A DNA stretch of 64,000 nt from Mariniradius saccharolyticus AK6 (GCF_000330725.2 NZ_AMZY02000018.1:124001-188000); one strand, 5' to 3'. Positions 17,441-26,171 are shown, counted from the stretch's first letter. The notes: generated from the sequence alone by a model not told the origin. Numbers and translations are program-made.

Positions 17441-19795
17441 TTATTTCAAAAGGGTGTCGTTGAAGAGTTTCAGTATTCTCTTGTACTCATCTGTCCAGCT
17501 GCTGGGTTCCACAAATCCGTGGTCCTCAACTGGATAAATTGCAATTTCCCAATTGTCTTTTTCCAATTCGATAAGTCGCTGCGCGAGCCGAACAACATCC
17601 TGAAAATGCACATTGACATCCACCATTCCATGTGCGATCAAAAGATTTCCCTTCAATCCTTCTGCAAAATAAATCGGCGAGGACCTGCGATAGGCGATGG
17701 GGTCATTGAATGGCTCGTTCAGAATGTTGGAAGTGTAGCCGTGGTTATAGTGCGCCCAGTCGGTTACGGAACGCAATGCCGCACCGGACTTGAAGGTATC
17801 CGAAGCGGTAAATAATGCCATCAGGGTAATAAATCCACCGTAACTGCCCCCGTAAATGCCGACTTTGCCGGGATTGACGCCGTGGTTTTGGACAAGAAAC
17901 TTCGCTCCATCGACCTGGTCTGAAAGGTCTTTTCCACCCATATGCCTATAGATTCCCGTTCTCCAATCCCTGCCGTATCCTGCGCTGCCACGGTAGTCGA
18001 TATCGAGGACGGTGTAGCCCATATCGGCCAACAGGTTGTGGAACATGTATTCACGGAAATAGCTTGACCACCATTTGTGCACGTTTTGCAGGTACCCGGC
18101 ACCGTGGACAAAAATTACTGCCGCGCCGTTTTTCTTTGCAGGATCGGGGGTGTAGAGCCTGGCTGGGACATCAGCGCCATCCGCGGCTTTGAAAGTCACC
18201 AAAGCCGGATCGCGCCATGCGTAAGTCTTGAATTCTTCGCTTTGCCCGAATGTGAGTTGTTTTGGCTGGGATTTGGGTGTGTTTGCTTGGATGAAAAGCT
18301 CCCAAGGCTTGTTGCTGTAGGAATATAGAATCGCCAGGTTTTTCTCATCAGGTGAAAGACTTACTTCATTGTTGCCCGTCATCGTGGTGAGTTTTTCCAT
18401 TTTCCCACCCATCAATGGCATCATATAAAAATGCCTTTCACCGGGATGTACCTCTGAAGTCGTCAGGTACCAGTATTTCCCATTCTTCGAAATAAACGGG
18501 TCAAAGACTTCAAATTTCCCTGCGGTGAGGGCTTTCTTTTCACCCGTTTCGACGTTGAGAATGTACAAATGGGAGTATCCGGATTGCTCAGACTGGAAAT
18601 AAACATGCTTGTTGTCAGGAAGCCATCCCAAAGTGCCTCCGCCAAAACCACCAATTCCAGGTCCGGCTACCCAAGCCTCGTCCCGCTGCCTGTCAAGGGA
18701 TTTCAATCTGCCCTCAGCCAAGTCTATCAGTGCAATCCAACGATCCTTATTGTCAATCGCACGGATGTTGACCACGGCGTATTTTCCATCTCTGGAAAAC
18801 ACAGGCGCGCCAAAAGTCACTTTTCGCTCCTTCGGTTCCCAGGTTTTTTCCGGATAGTCTTTCACATAATCTGGTAGGTCGGTAATGCCCGGCAGGTCCG
18901 CTACTCCTACCATATAGGCTGTGTCCTTCTTCAGGTCATATATTGCCAATTCAAGCGTGGGAGGGTTGTCTCCAACTTTGCTTCGGGTGGGCAGGTTTAC
19001 AGTGTACCCGGAGGCGTCGACGTAGTCAGGGACGATTGTGGATTTGTTTTCCGCCCGGGTGAATAACAATATTGTCGCGAAATTTTCATCCGGTGAAAGC
19101 TGTAGATTTGAAATAGCCTTGGATCCTATATAGAATGAATACGGCTCTTTTTCCCGTGTTGCTTCTTGATAAGCCTTCGATTTAGCTTCTTTTTGCTCGC
19201 GTTCGTTAATTACCGAAAGCAAGGCAAGGTTGTCTTCTTTCAACCATTTTTCGCGGTCAGCCGCCCTATCTTCTTTGTCGCTGGGTTTGTTTCCAGATTG
19301 GATTCGTGTGAGACGTTGGAGCTTTCCGGATTGGATATCAAGGACGTAGAGATTGTTGCCTGACTCTAAGGAAACTCGATTTTCATTGGCCAAAAAATTG
19401 GGGTTTCCGATTCTCTCGCCCCACTTCAGCACACTTTGCTTGTTGCCCGTAACAAGGTCCAGGATCATTAACTCACCATTTTGGGAATAGATCCTTTTCG
19501 TTTTTGCATGATTATAACGTGCGTTCCTAGGCGTCAGCGACCGCTGTTCGGTAAGGCTGACTTTTTGGATATCGCTAGGATTTTGCAACGAGATTTTATA
19601 AAGTGAGTCCGCTGGATTCTGATCGGGATTGTATCTGAAGTAAATCGTCTGACCCTTGTCATCCCACTGAATATCAGTCGGAAAAGTACCCATCCATTTT
19701 GGGTCCCGCATGATTTTCTCCACACTGAGTTGTTGGGAGTTTGCCGTAATAGAAACTGCAAACAAAAGGATGTGAAGTATCCAGATTCTCTTCAT
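17441..19795 (-). CDS. S9 family prolyl oligopeptidase (DPP-like), exported
   Basis: A 784-residue serine peptidase of the prolyl oligopeptidase family. It has a signal peptide (about residues 1-21), a long beta-propeller region (about 30-510, with repeated WLPDNKH- and SPDEKN-type blades) and a C-terminal alpha/beta hydrolase domain. The nucleophile is Ser651 in YGGSYGG, with Asp in HGMVDVNVHFQD and His in VEDHGFVEPSSW completing the triad. The ATG at 19795 gives a proper signal peptide; an in-frame TTG at 19822 is less likely. It would cleave oligopeptides in the periplasm and is co-transcribed with ggt. Confidence 0.93.
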   Translation of the reverse strand: MKRIWILHILLFAVSITANSQQLSVEKIMRDPKWMGTFPTDIQWDDKGQTIYFRYNPDQNPADSLYKISLQNPSDIQKVSLTEQRSLTPRNARYNHAKTKRIYSQNGELMILDLVTGNKQSVLKWGERIGNPNFLANENRVSLESGNNLYVLDIQSGKLQRLTRIQSGNKPSDKEDRAADREKWLKEDNLALLSVINEREQKEAKSKAYQEATREKEPYSFYIGSKAISNLQLSPDENFATILLFTRAENKSTIVPDYVDASGYTVNLPTRSKVGDNPPTLELAIYDLKKDTAYMVGVADLPGITDLPDYVKDYPEKTWEPKERKVTFGAPVFSRDGKYAVVNIRAIDNKDRWIALIDLAEGRLKSLDRQRDEAWVAGPGIGGFGGGTLGWLPDNKHVYFQSEQSGYSHLYILNVETGEKKALTAGKFEVFDPFISKNGKYWYLTTSEVHPGERHFYMMPLMGGKMEKLTTMTGNNEVSLSPDEKNLAILYSYSNKPWELFIQANTPKSQPKQLTFGQSEEFKTYAWRDPALVTFKAADGADVPARLYTPDPAKKNGAAVIFVHGAGYLQNVHKWWSSYFREYMFHNLLADMGYTVLDIDYRGSAGYGRDWRTGIYRHMGGKDLSDQVDGAKFLVQNHGVNPGKVGIYGGSYGGFITLMALFTASDTFKSGAALRSVTDWAHYNHGYTSNILNEPFNDPIAYRRSSPIYFAEGLKGNLLIAHGMVDVNVHFQDVVRLAQRLIELEKDNWEIAIYPVEDHGFVEPSSWTDEYKRILKLFNDTLLK

Positions 19796-19885
19796 AAGGT
19801 TTGTCTTGATTCTTGGGAACAAATTTGGCCGATGATTGCGGAAGTAAAATATAAAAATGTAGAGAGGTTAAAAAATGATGTAGGT

Positions 19886-20218
19886 TCAGATGGAGGCAAG
19901 GAACGAACGGAGCTCGTTTTCAATGATTCCGATCTCGCGGGTCAATTCCTGGTAGTGACCGAATGAATTTTCCAGGTCTCCTTCAATGGTTTCCAACAAT
20001 TTCCTGGTCTGAATGGCACCGATATAACTGAGGCTTGGTTTTGCCTTGTGGCACTTTTTCTTGATAGTAGCCCAATCTGACGTGTCATAGAGAGGTTCCA
20101 TGTGCTTCAGCTCTTGAAGATTCGTGTCCAAGATAATCTGAATCATTTCCTCCAACATCTCCTTGTCATCGTCTCCAAAATACTGAAAAATAGTTTGTGG
20201 GCTAATTAGCTGATACAT
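19886..20218 (-). CDS. Stand-alone Hpt (histidine phosphotransfer) domain protein
   Basis: A 110-residue all-helical protein with the Hpt pattern KKKCHKAKPSLSYIG, in which His57 is the expected phosphorylated residue. Such proteins relay phosphate between hybrid histidine kinases and response regulators. No kinase or regulator is adjacent, so it must serve partners elsewhere. It lies 90 bp upstream of the S9 peptidase gene on the same strand, but with no obvious functional link. Confidence 0.82.
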   Translation of the reverse strand: MYQLISPQTIFQYFGDDDKEMLEEMIQIILDTNLQELKHMEPLYDTSDWATIKKKCHKAKPSLSYIGAIQTRKLLETIEGDLENSFGHYQELTREIGIIENELRSFLASI

Positions 20219-20435
20219 AAAGTGTTAAATATCTGAATAATGTATATAACATTCAAATTTATGTATTTCAAATGAATAATCTTTTGTTTCACGGGTTTTT
20301 TTTGAAATCATTCTTTGCATGGTAGTTTCATTGTTTGAAGTGTGGACAGATTTGCCGCAAGATGTCTTTCTGAAAGTTACGGATTCGCTATTTTTACACC
20401 CACAAACAACTGGCTGATCGATCAGTTATAGCTGT

Positions 20436-20594
20436 ATGAAAAAGAATAAAGTCATCTTTTTGATTTTGGCGATCGTATTCCTTTTGGGCATGGTCCTCAT
20501 CGGGCTGGATATATCCAGAAGGACCACCTTTCCTGGTTCAAAAGGAAATTTGAAAGAAAGAATAGCACCTTCTGATTCCATTCCAGTCAAATGA
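20436..20594 (+). CDS. Small single-pass membrane protein, 52 residues
   Basis: A 52-codon frame from ATG 20436 to TGA 20594. The protein starts MKKNKVIFLILAIVFLL, a clean transmembrane or signal-anchor segment with positive residues on the cytoplasmic side, followed by a short polar tail. Its stop overlaps the start of the next gene in an ATGA, which strongly suggests it is really translated and coupled. I recognise no family. A longer minus-strand frame over the same stretch is a shadow. Confidence 0.65.
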   Translation: MKKNKVIFLILAIVFLLGMVLIGLDISRRTTFPGSKGNLKERIAPSDSIPVK

Positions 20595-21070
20595 AACCAA
20601 TAAAAATCGACATTGAAAGCATTGACTTGGATCGGATGAAGGAAAAAACCACCGATCAGCCCGGGCTTTTGCCCTATGCGCACCATGCTGGAAGCGGTGT
20701 CATCAAACCCGAAGATAAAGGGAAAATAACCGGACGGGCCGTGGCGGCGATGCATTCCCAAACCGAAATGCAGATGGGTCAGATTTACCAACAAATGCAA
20801 CTGTTGGCGGAGCAAGCAAAAATGATCCAAAAACGGGTGGAGATTTCCGAACGTATCTACCGCACCTCCATTTCTTTCGAGCCCCTGATCAACCACCATT
20901 ATTTTCTGTATGAAAAGGAGGACGGAACGGACTTTATGAGCATGGTTTCGCCGGAAGAGTGGGGAAGAAAGAAAAGATTTGCGAAATTTATTGCAGAGGT
21001 CAAGCTGCTGGCTGACCATACTTGGGATATTATCCGAAAAGGACCTACTGATGCATCAACTGAAAGTTGA
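20591..21070 (+). CDS. DUF2452 family protein
   Basis: A 159-residue soluble protein resembling the DUF2452 family found in Bacteroidota. Features are LLPYAHHAGSGVIKPEDKGKI near residue 26, a long helical middle with Gln/Met-rich segments (MQMGQIYQQMQLLAEQAKMI), and SFEPLINHHYFLYEKEDG before an end part containing WGRKKRF. No catalytic motif is evident. It is translationally coupled to the small membrane protein upstream, and its 3' end overlaps the next gene by 20 bp, so three genes form one transcript. Confidence 0.8.
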   Translation: MKPIKIDIESIDLDRMKEKTTDQPGLLPYAHHAGSGVIKPEDKGKITGRAVAAMHSQTEMQMGQIYQQMQLLAEQAKMIQKRVEISERIYRTSISFEPLINHHYFLYEKEDGTDFMSMVSPEEWGRKKRFAKFIAEVKLLADHTWDIIRKGPTDASTES

Positions 21071-21698
21071 CAATCTTCTTGAAGTCCTCCAAGAGGCGAA
21101 TTTAGAATTGGACTACCAATTCAGGGTGGAAGTTCATGCACAATACATTCGTGAAAAAGAGCAAAACCTACTTCGAGATGTCCTCGATTTGCTTGGAGGA
21201 AAGGGAGATGTCCCAACATTGGATACACTGAAATTTGACTTCAAAATCGGCCGCCAAGTATTCGTGTATGATGATGAAGCCCACTTCAATCGATATCGGT
21301 TAAATACTTTTAAATCAGATATTTATAATATTTTCTCATTTCCTTGGGTGGAGGCTTACAAGCGCCTTTGCCGTAATCATGAAAAGGATTGTCTGAAAAC
21401 TGGCATGCAAGAGCGCTTATGGAACGGCCCGCCGATTGCAGCTAAGGTTTTTGGTAAAAGTGAGGACCCAGGTGATTTATCTGGCAATGGTTCCGCGGGC
21501 TGGAAGTTGAACGCCTACAATGATGTGCAGTATGATCTAGTAAGTCGCCTTCACGGATTTAAATTGGTGCGGATTCCTGTTTACGAAAACATCATGATCG
21601 GCGGCTCGCTCAAAAAAATCGATGACCTGCTTTTACATCCCAAAGAGGAATATCGAACAGGGATAAGAAATTGGTTTATAAGGAAAGTCCAGCAGTGA
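21051..21698 (+). CDS. Unrecognised protein, third gene of coupled cluster
   Basis: A 215-residue protein with an N-terminal helical part (MHQLKVDNLLEVLQEANLEL) and a C-terminal part rich in Lys and aromatic residues, including WNGPPIAAKVFGKSEDPGD and WKLNAYNDVQYDLVSRLHG. The Asp/Glu/Lys spacing could suggest a nuclease-like fold, but I see no firm motif. I chose the ATG at 21051, inside the 3' end of the DUF2452 gene; the open frame reaches further upstream but only as overlap with that gene. Function unknown. Confidence 0.7.
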   Translation: MHQLKVDNLLEVLQEANLELDYQFRVEVHAQYIREKEQNLLRDVLDLLGGKGDVPTLDTLKFDFKIGRQVFVYDDEAHFNRYRLNTFKSDIYNIFSFPWVEAYKRLCRNHEKDCLKTGMQERLWNGPPIAAKVFGKSEDPGDLSGNGSAGWKLNAYNDVQYDLVSRLHGFKLVRIPVYENIMIGGSLKKIDDLLLHPKEEYRTGIRNWFIRKVQQ

Positions 21699-21717
21699 CC
21701 TTTGTTGGCTCGTATTT

Positions 21718-22335
21718 TCACGCAAACAACCCAAAAATCTCCCGATCGACCCGCTGTACGATAGAGGAAAAGTCCTCAGGGAATTCCACAAAATCCATTT
21801 GATTGACATCGACGATGAGGAGCTTCCCCTTGTCGTATCCACCGATCCAGTCCTCATAGTGGGCATTGAGGTTCTTGAGGTAATCAATCCGGATGGCATT
21901 TTCATAGTGCCTTCCACGCTTTTCGATCTGTCCGACCAGTTTTGGGATATCGGCCTTAAGATAAATCAATAAATCCGGCGCTTTCACAAAATGGATCATC
22001 GAATCAAAAAGCGCCAGGTAGTTTTGGTAATCCCGATCGGAGATCAGTTTTGATTTATACAGATTTGCCGCGAAAATGTAAGCATCTTCATAAATCGTCC
22101 GATCTTGGATGACTGATTGTCCACTTTCGCGGATGCGCTTGATCTGATTGAATCGGCTGTTGAGGAAAAAGACCTGCAGGTGGAAAGACCAGCGCTTCAT
22201 GTCTTCATAGAAGTCCGCCAAGTAGGGATTGTTTTCCACCGCTTCCAATTCCGCCTGCCAGCCGTAGTGCTTGGCAAGCTTGATGGCGAGGGTTGTTTTT
22301 CCACTTCCGATGTTTCCGGATACCGCAATATGCAT
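21718..22335 (-). CDS. Deoxynucleoside kinase
   Basis: A 205-residue kinase of the dCK/dGK/TK2-like family. The P-loop is GNIGSGKT at residues 8-15, the substrate-binding Glu is in ELEAVENNPYL, and the family's DRS-type motif appears as QDRTIYEDAYIF. It phosphorylates deoxynucleosides in the salvage pathway; the exact base preference cannot be read from sequence. It lies just after the coupled cluster on the opposite strand and 38 bp downstream of the hydroxyacyl-CoA dehydrogenase gene. Confidence 0.9.
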   Translation of the reverse strand: MHIAVSGNIGSGKTTLAIKLAKHYGWQAELEAVENNPYLADFYEDMKRWSFHLQVFFLNSRFNQIKRIRESGQSVIQDRTIYEDAYIFAANLYKSKLISDRDYQNYLALFDSMIHFVKAPDLLIYLKADIPKLVGQIEKRGRHYENAIRIDYLKNLNAHYEDWIGGYDKGKLLIVDVNQMDFVEFPEDFSSIVQRVDREIFGLFA

Positions 22336-22373
22336 GATTCTCTAATTTCTTGACTTGGGCTTAATTGATAACA

Positions 22374-23267
22374 CTATCTTTTGACAAAGCGCGGGGACAC
22401 CACCAAATCCTTGCTTCCCGCGGTATATTGGTAAAACCCTTCTCCGGTTTTGGCGCCTTTGAAGCCTGCTTCCACCATATTCACCAACAGCGGGCAAGGG
22501 GCGTATTTTGGATTGCCAAACCCCTCATTCAGCACCCTCAGGATGGAAAGGCACACATCCAAGCCTATAAAATCTGCTAGTTGTAAAGGACCCATTGGAT
22601 GTGCCATGCCGAGTTTCATCACGGTGTCGATTTCCGAAACACCCGCTACTCCTTCGAAAAGCGTGTAAATCGCCTCGTTGATCATCGGCATCAGAATCCT
22701 ATTGGCAACGAATCCTGGATAGTCATTAACCTCTACCGGTACCTTTTCGAGCTTTTGCGAAAGATCCATCACAGTTTTGGTGACCTCATCACTTGTCGCG
22801 TACCCTCGAATTACTTCTACAAGTCGCATCACGGGTACGGGGTTCATGAAGTGCATTCCGATGACCTTTTCGGGCCTTTTGGTTACCGCCGCGATTTTGG
22901 TGATGGAGATGGATGAAGTATTGCTCGCGAGAATGGCATGCGCTGGACTAGCTGCATCCAACTGTCTGAAGAGGTCTAGTTTGATGGCCATGTTTTCTGT
23001 CGCTGCTTCGACGACGAGATCCGCATTGGAAACACCTTCTGCCAAAACCGTGAAGGTTTTGATCCGGCCAAGGGCATCTGTCTTCTGCTGCTCGCTGAGG
23101 AGGCCCTTCGAAACCTGGCGGTCCATGTTTTTGGAAATGGTCTGGATCGCCTTTTCCAATGCCCCCGCATTGATGTCAATCACGGAAACTTGATATCCAA
23201 ATTGGGCAAAAACATGTGCGATTCCGTTGCCCATTGTCCCGGAACCAATTACCGAAATGTACTGCAT
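22374..23267 (-). CDS. 3-hydroxyacyl-CoA (3-hydroxybutyryl-CoA) dehydrogenase
   Basis: A 297-residue cytoplasmic NAD-dependent dehydrogenase that oxidises or reduces the 3-hydroxyacyl-CoA step of beta-oxidation or butyrate-type metabolism. The NAD motif GSGTMGNGIAHVFA is at the N-terminus; SNTSSISITKIA, GMHFMNPVPVMRLVE (catalytic His) and YPGFVANRILMPMINEA are all intact. The single-domain length matches the Hbd/PaaH type rather than the FadB fusion. It is downstream of no obvious partner; FadD and an acyl-CoA dehydrogenase occur at 54-57 kb. Confidence 0.94.
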   Translation of the reverse strand: MQYISVIGSGTMGNGIAHVFAQFGYQVSVIDINAGALEKAIQTISKNMDRQVSKGLLSEQQKTDALGRIKTFTVLAEGVSNADLVVEAATENMAIKLDLFRQLDAASPAHAILASNTSSISITKIAAVTKRPEKVIGMHFMNPVPVMRLVEVIRGYATSDEVTKTVMDLSQKLEKVPVEVNDYPGFVANRILMPMINEAIYTLFEGVAGVSEIDTVMKLGMAHPMGPLQLADFIGLDVCLSILRVLNEGFGNPKYAPCPLLVNMVEAGFKGAKTGEGFYQYTAGSKDLVVSPRFVKR

Positions 23268-23404
23268 AAAGATTTGGGTTTATATGATTGAGGATCAATA
23301 GCAAAGGCGAAAATTGACCCGACGTTTGCCTCTTTTTGGATTTCTGATGGCCAAATCTATACCGAATTGAAAGCAATTCCAACCTCCAAATCACTTAATT
23401 TGGC

Positions 23405-23412
23405 TACATTTG
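23405..23412 (+). promoter_or_regulatory. Candidate -7 box for the CvfB-like gene
   Basis: TACATTTG matches TAnnTTTG exactly. It ends 4 nt before the ATG at 23417, so if used the message would be leaderless or nearly so. No -33 TTG at the right spacing is seen. Confidence 0.3.
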
Positions 23413-23416
23413 GCGC

Positions 23417-24244
23417 ATGAAAGAACTAGGAAAAATCAGTTCGCTTGTCATCACGAGGTTTTCTCCCAATGGAGCCTACCTTGCTTTGGAAGAAGGGGGA
23501 GAAGTACTGTTGCCCAAAGGATATTTGAAGGGAAATGAAAAGGAGGGAGAGGAAATCGAGGTTTTTGTGTATACCGACAGCGAAGATCGTCCCGTCGCAG
23601 TCACCCAAATACCCAAGGCGCTATTGGATGAATTTGCCGTCATGGAAGTGAAACAGGTGACGAAGTTTGGGGTTTTTGTCGATTGGGGATTGCCTAAGGA
23701 TCTTTTTGTTCCCAATGCCGAGATTGGTCGCCGCATGGAAGAAGGACAAAAGCATTTGGTCCGTGTTTGCATGGACTTTCGTACCAATCGCCTCATAGGC
23801 TCAAATAAGTATGAGGACTTTATTTACAGGGATACACAGGGATTTGAGCCAGGTGACCAGGTCGATGTGCTGATTTTTGAACTTACTGATCTTGGATACA
23901 AGGTGCTGATAGAAGGAAGCTTCGAGGGATTGATTTATGCAAATGAGGTTTTCAAGCCTTTAAGAATCGGTGATGTGGTAAAGGCTTATGTCAAAAAGAG
24001 GAGGGATGACGGGAAGTTGGATCTTCAGCTCACACCGATGGGAAGAGAGAAATATGAAGAAGGGGCTGAAAAAATCCTGGAAGTCTTAAAAGTCCGGAAA
24101 TTTTTGCCCCTTCACGATAAATCATCCCCTGAATCTATCAAAGAGTTGCTGGGAATGAGTAAAAAACACTTTAAACAGTCGATCGGTCAGTTGTACAAGG
24201 CAAAAATGATTCTTATCAAGGATGACGGAATCGAGCTTGTCTAA
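23417..24244 (+). CDS. CvfB-like S1 RNA-binding protein
   Basis: A 275-residue protein of the CvfB/YitL family: tandem S1-like OB-fold domains (about residues 5-60, 70-130 and 145-210; GVFVDWGLPKDLFVP and LIEGSFEGLIYANEVF are S1-type strands) and a C-terminal winged-helix part with KKHFKQSIGQLYKAKMI. In Gram-positive bacteria CvfB affects virulence-factor expression through RNA; here the role is presumably post-transcriptional regulation. Its stop overlaps that of the convergent ArsC-like gene by 4 bp. Confidence 0.9.
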   Translation: MKELGKISSLVITRFSPNGAYLALEEGGEVLLPKGYLKGNEKEGEEIEVFVYTDSEDRPVAVTQIPKALLDEFAVMEVKQVTKFGVFVDWGLPKDLFVPNAEIGRRMEEGQKHLVRVCMDFRTNRLIGSNKYEDFIYRDTQGFEPGDQVDVLIFELTDLGYKVLIEGSFEGLIYANEVFKPLRIGDVVKAYVKKRRDDGKLDLQLTPMGREKYEEGAEKILEVLKVRKFLPLHDKSSPESIKELLGMSKKHFKQSIGQLYKAKMILIKDDGIELV

Positions 24245-24600
24245 TCCAACTCCAACAGGTTGTTGGGGGTAAGACAAAGCACCGCGCGTTCTCTCTTGAT
24301 GGCTATCGGTGCCTTGAGCAAGTGCGGATTCCGGATCAGGATATTTAGCCATCCTTCGTCATCCCAAGTCCTTCCGGCGATCAGATTTTGATAATCCGGA
24401 TGGGCACGGTTGAGAAGGTCTTTTGGTCTCAGTTGCAGTTTGTCCAAGATAGTTCTCCAACCCGTACTTGTGATCGGCTCCTTTTCGACATTGATTTCAT
24501 TGACATGATTCGAAACGGCCTTGGCGTAAGCCCTCATCTGTTTGTCCACCGAGTGACTCGGATTATAATACAGAAACAGTTCGTTGGGATGTGATTTCAT
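24241..24600 (-). CDS. ArsC/Spx-like thioredoxin-fold protein lacking the active-site Cys
   Basis: A 119-residue protein with the ArsC/Spx/YffB layout (FLYYNPSHSVDKQM near the N-terminus, later LQLRPKDLLNRAHPDY and IRNPHLLKAPIAIKRERAVL). In arsenate reductases and Spx the first loop reads NPxC; here it reads NPSH, with His16 in the Cys position, and the protein has no other N-terminal Cys. It is therefore unlikely to be an arsenate reductase and may bind a partner or regulate. It is divergent from the YkgJ gene. Confidence 0.8.
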   Translation of the reverse strand: MKSHPNELFLYYNPSHSVDKQMRAYAKAVSNHVNEINVEKEPITSTGWRTILDKLQLRPKDLLNRAHPDYQNLIAGRTWDDEGWLNILIRNPHLLKAPIAIKRERAVLCLTPNNLLELD

Positions 24601-24636
24601 AACTGTCTGATTTTAGGATAGATAAGGTAGTAAATT

Positions 24637-24652
24637 TTGGTAGAAATACCAA
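24637..24652. promoter_or_regulatory. Short inverted repeat in divergent intergenic region
   Basis: TTGGTA and TACCAA (24637-24642, 24647-24652) with a GAAA spacer form a small hairpin or operator-like palindrome between the ArsC-like and YkgJ genes. Six-bp arms are weak evidence. Confidence 0.25.
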
Positions 24653-24703
24653 GAATATTTGAGATTGAACATCATTTAATATCAGACTGAATAGATTTTA
24701 TCC

Positions 24704-25195
24704 ATGATTGACTTGGAATTATTTAGGCAAAAAAGCAGCAGTGAGTATCCCGGAAACAGGAAGTTGGTAGCGAAACTCAAGCTACTGAAGGGAAAACAAC
24801 TGGATGGGAAATTTGCAGAAGCCCATGAGAAAAAGTTTCAAAAGATCGATTGCCTCACCTGTGCGAACTGCTGCAAAACGACCAGTCCGATTTTTCTACA
24901 GACTGACATCGAGCGCCTCGCCAGGGTGTTTGGAATGAAACCTTCCGAGTTCATTGATGCCTATCTGCACCGGGACGAGGTGGGGGACTATGTGTTGAAT
25001 TCATCCCCTTGTCCGTTTTTGAATGCCGACAATACCTGTTTGGTGTATGCTGAAAGACCAAAAGCCTGTAGGGAATACCCTCACACCAATCGAAAAAACA
25101 TGCACGGCATCCTGAATCTAACGCTCAGGAATACATTGGTTTGTCCAGCAGTGTTTGAAATATTTCAGGACTTTGGTAGTCAATATGGAAAGTAA
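24704..25195 (+). CDS. YkgJ-family cysteine cluster protein
   Basis: A 163-residue protein with the CxxCxxCC signature (CLTCANCCK, about residue 48) and a second set of cysteines in SSPCPFLNADNTCLVYAERPKACREYP. This UPF0153/YkgJ pattern binds a metal, zinc or an Fe-S cluster, but the family's function is unsettled. It stands between the ArsC-like gene on the other strand and the ROK kinase 49 bp downstream, which may be co-transcribed. Confidence 0.88.
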   Translation: MIDLELFRQKSSSEYPGNRKLVAKLKLLKGKQLDGKFAEAHEKKFQKIDCLTCANCCKTTSPIFLQTDIERLARVFGMKPSEFIDAYLHRDEVGDYVLNSSPCPFLNADNTCLVYAERPKACREYPHTNRKNMHGILNLTLRNTLVCPAVFEIFQDFGSQYGK

Positions 25196-25244
25196 ATGCA
25201 ATCTCTTTCTTATTTTAGGGCGCAAAACCTATTAAATAATAACC

Positions 25245-26171
25245 ATGGATAAAGGAGAACAGCACTTTTTGGGTGTGGATGTCGGTGGGACCCATCTAAA
25301 GATTGGTTTGGTTTCGAAAAAGGGAGAGATTATTTCCTTTGAGAAAATTGATACCGCTCCCTATCGCGATGATAAGGCGGGTTTCAGCAACCGCTTTACT
25401 GAGGGAATGGGCAGTATTTTGGCCAAATACCCAGAAGTGAAAAAGGTCGGAATCGGCCTCCCAGGCCTCATCAGTAAAAACAGGACTACTACACTTGAAA
25501 TCCCCGCAATTCCCGACTTGAATGGATTCAATCTCAAAGGTGCGCTCAAAGAAAAGTATCCAAATATCTCATTTTACCTCGAAAATGACGCCGCTGCAGC
25601 AGCAATAGGAGAATACAGATTTGGGAAGAATAATCCGCCTGACGACTTTTTGTTCATCACTATGGGGACAGGCATCGGTTCGGCTTTGGTGTTGGATGGA
25701 GAGATATTCAAAGGTGCGCGCGGAAATGCTCTGGAAATGGGCCACATGCTTTCCCGGGGAAACGAAGGCCTCGAAAAGCTGATCGGCAGAAACGGAATCC
25801 TTCGTATCATGGAGCGGTTTATCCAAGGCTATCCTAGACTCGCGGGTGACTTGCGGGACAAAGAATTGGGAACGCACCTTTTGGTGGACACCGCCAAGGC
25901 AGGCAATGAGGTATCGCTGATGGTTTTTGAGGAAGTCGGCAGGATTTTGGGTGAAGCCATCGTCTCTACAATCCGGGTTTTAGATGTGACAAACGTCTAT
26001 TTTGGAGGGGGGATCTCCGCGGGGTTGGAATTCATGATGCCATCCTTGGACAAGACAGTCAGGCAATATTTGACGCCTTATTATGTGGAAGATCTTAACT
26101 TGATGAAAGCGACGTTGGAGAATAATGCCGGTACGCTCGGAGCAGCTGCTTTGTGTTTCATGGAAGATTAA
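25245..26171 (+). CDS. ROK-family sugar kinase (glucokinase-like)
   Basis: A 308-residue cytoplasmic kinase of the ROK family. The phosphate-1 motif DVGGTHLKIG is at residues 9-18, the catalytic Asp is in ENDAAAAA, and MGTGIGSALVLDG is the second phosphate loop. The zinc-binding CxCGxxGC cluster that follows the GH pair in typical ROK proteins is absent: here GHMLSRGNEGLEKLIG runs straight on without cysteines. It would phosphorylate glucose or a similar sugar to feed glycolysis. The terminator after it is shared with the His-rich lipoprotein gene. Confidence 0.9.
   Translation: MDKGEQHFLGVDVGGTHLKIGLVSKKGEIISFEKIDTAPYRDDKAGFSNRFTEGMGSILAKYPEVKKVGIGLPGLISKNRTTTLEIPAIPDLNGFNLKGALKEKYPNISFYLENDAAAAAIGEYRFGKNNPPDDFLFITMGTGIGSALVLDGEIFKGARGNALEMGHMLSRGNEGLEKLIGRNGILRIMERFIQGYPRLAGDLRDKELGTHLLVDTAKAGNEVSLMVFEEVGRILGEAIVSTIRVLDVTNVYFGGGISAGLEFMMPSLDKTVRQYLTPYYVEDLNLMKATLENNAGTLGAAALCFMED

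Noticed and set aside
20426-21019. A 197-codon minus-strand open frame
   Set aside because: It is the shadow of the small membrane protein and DUF2452 genes on the plus strand; the product lacks family signals, and the plus-strand genes are coupled by an ATGA overlap.
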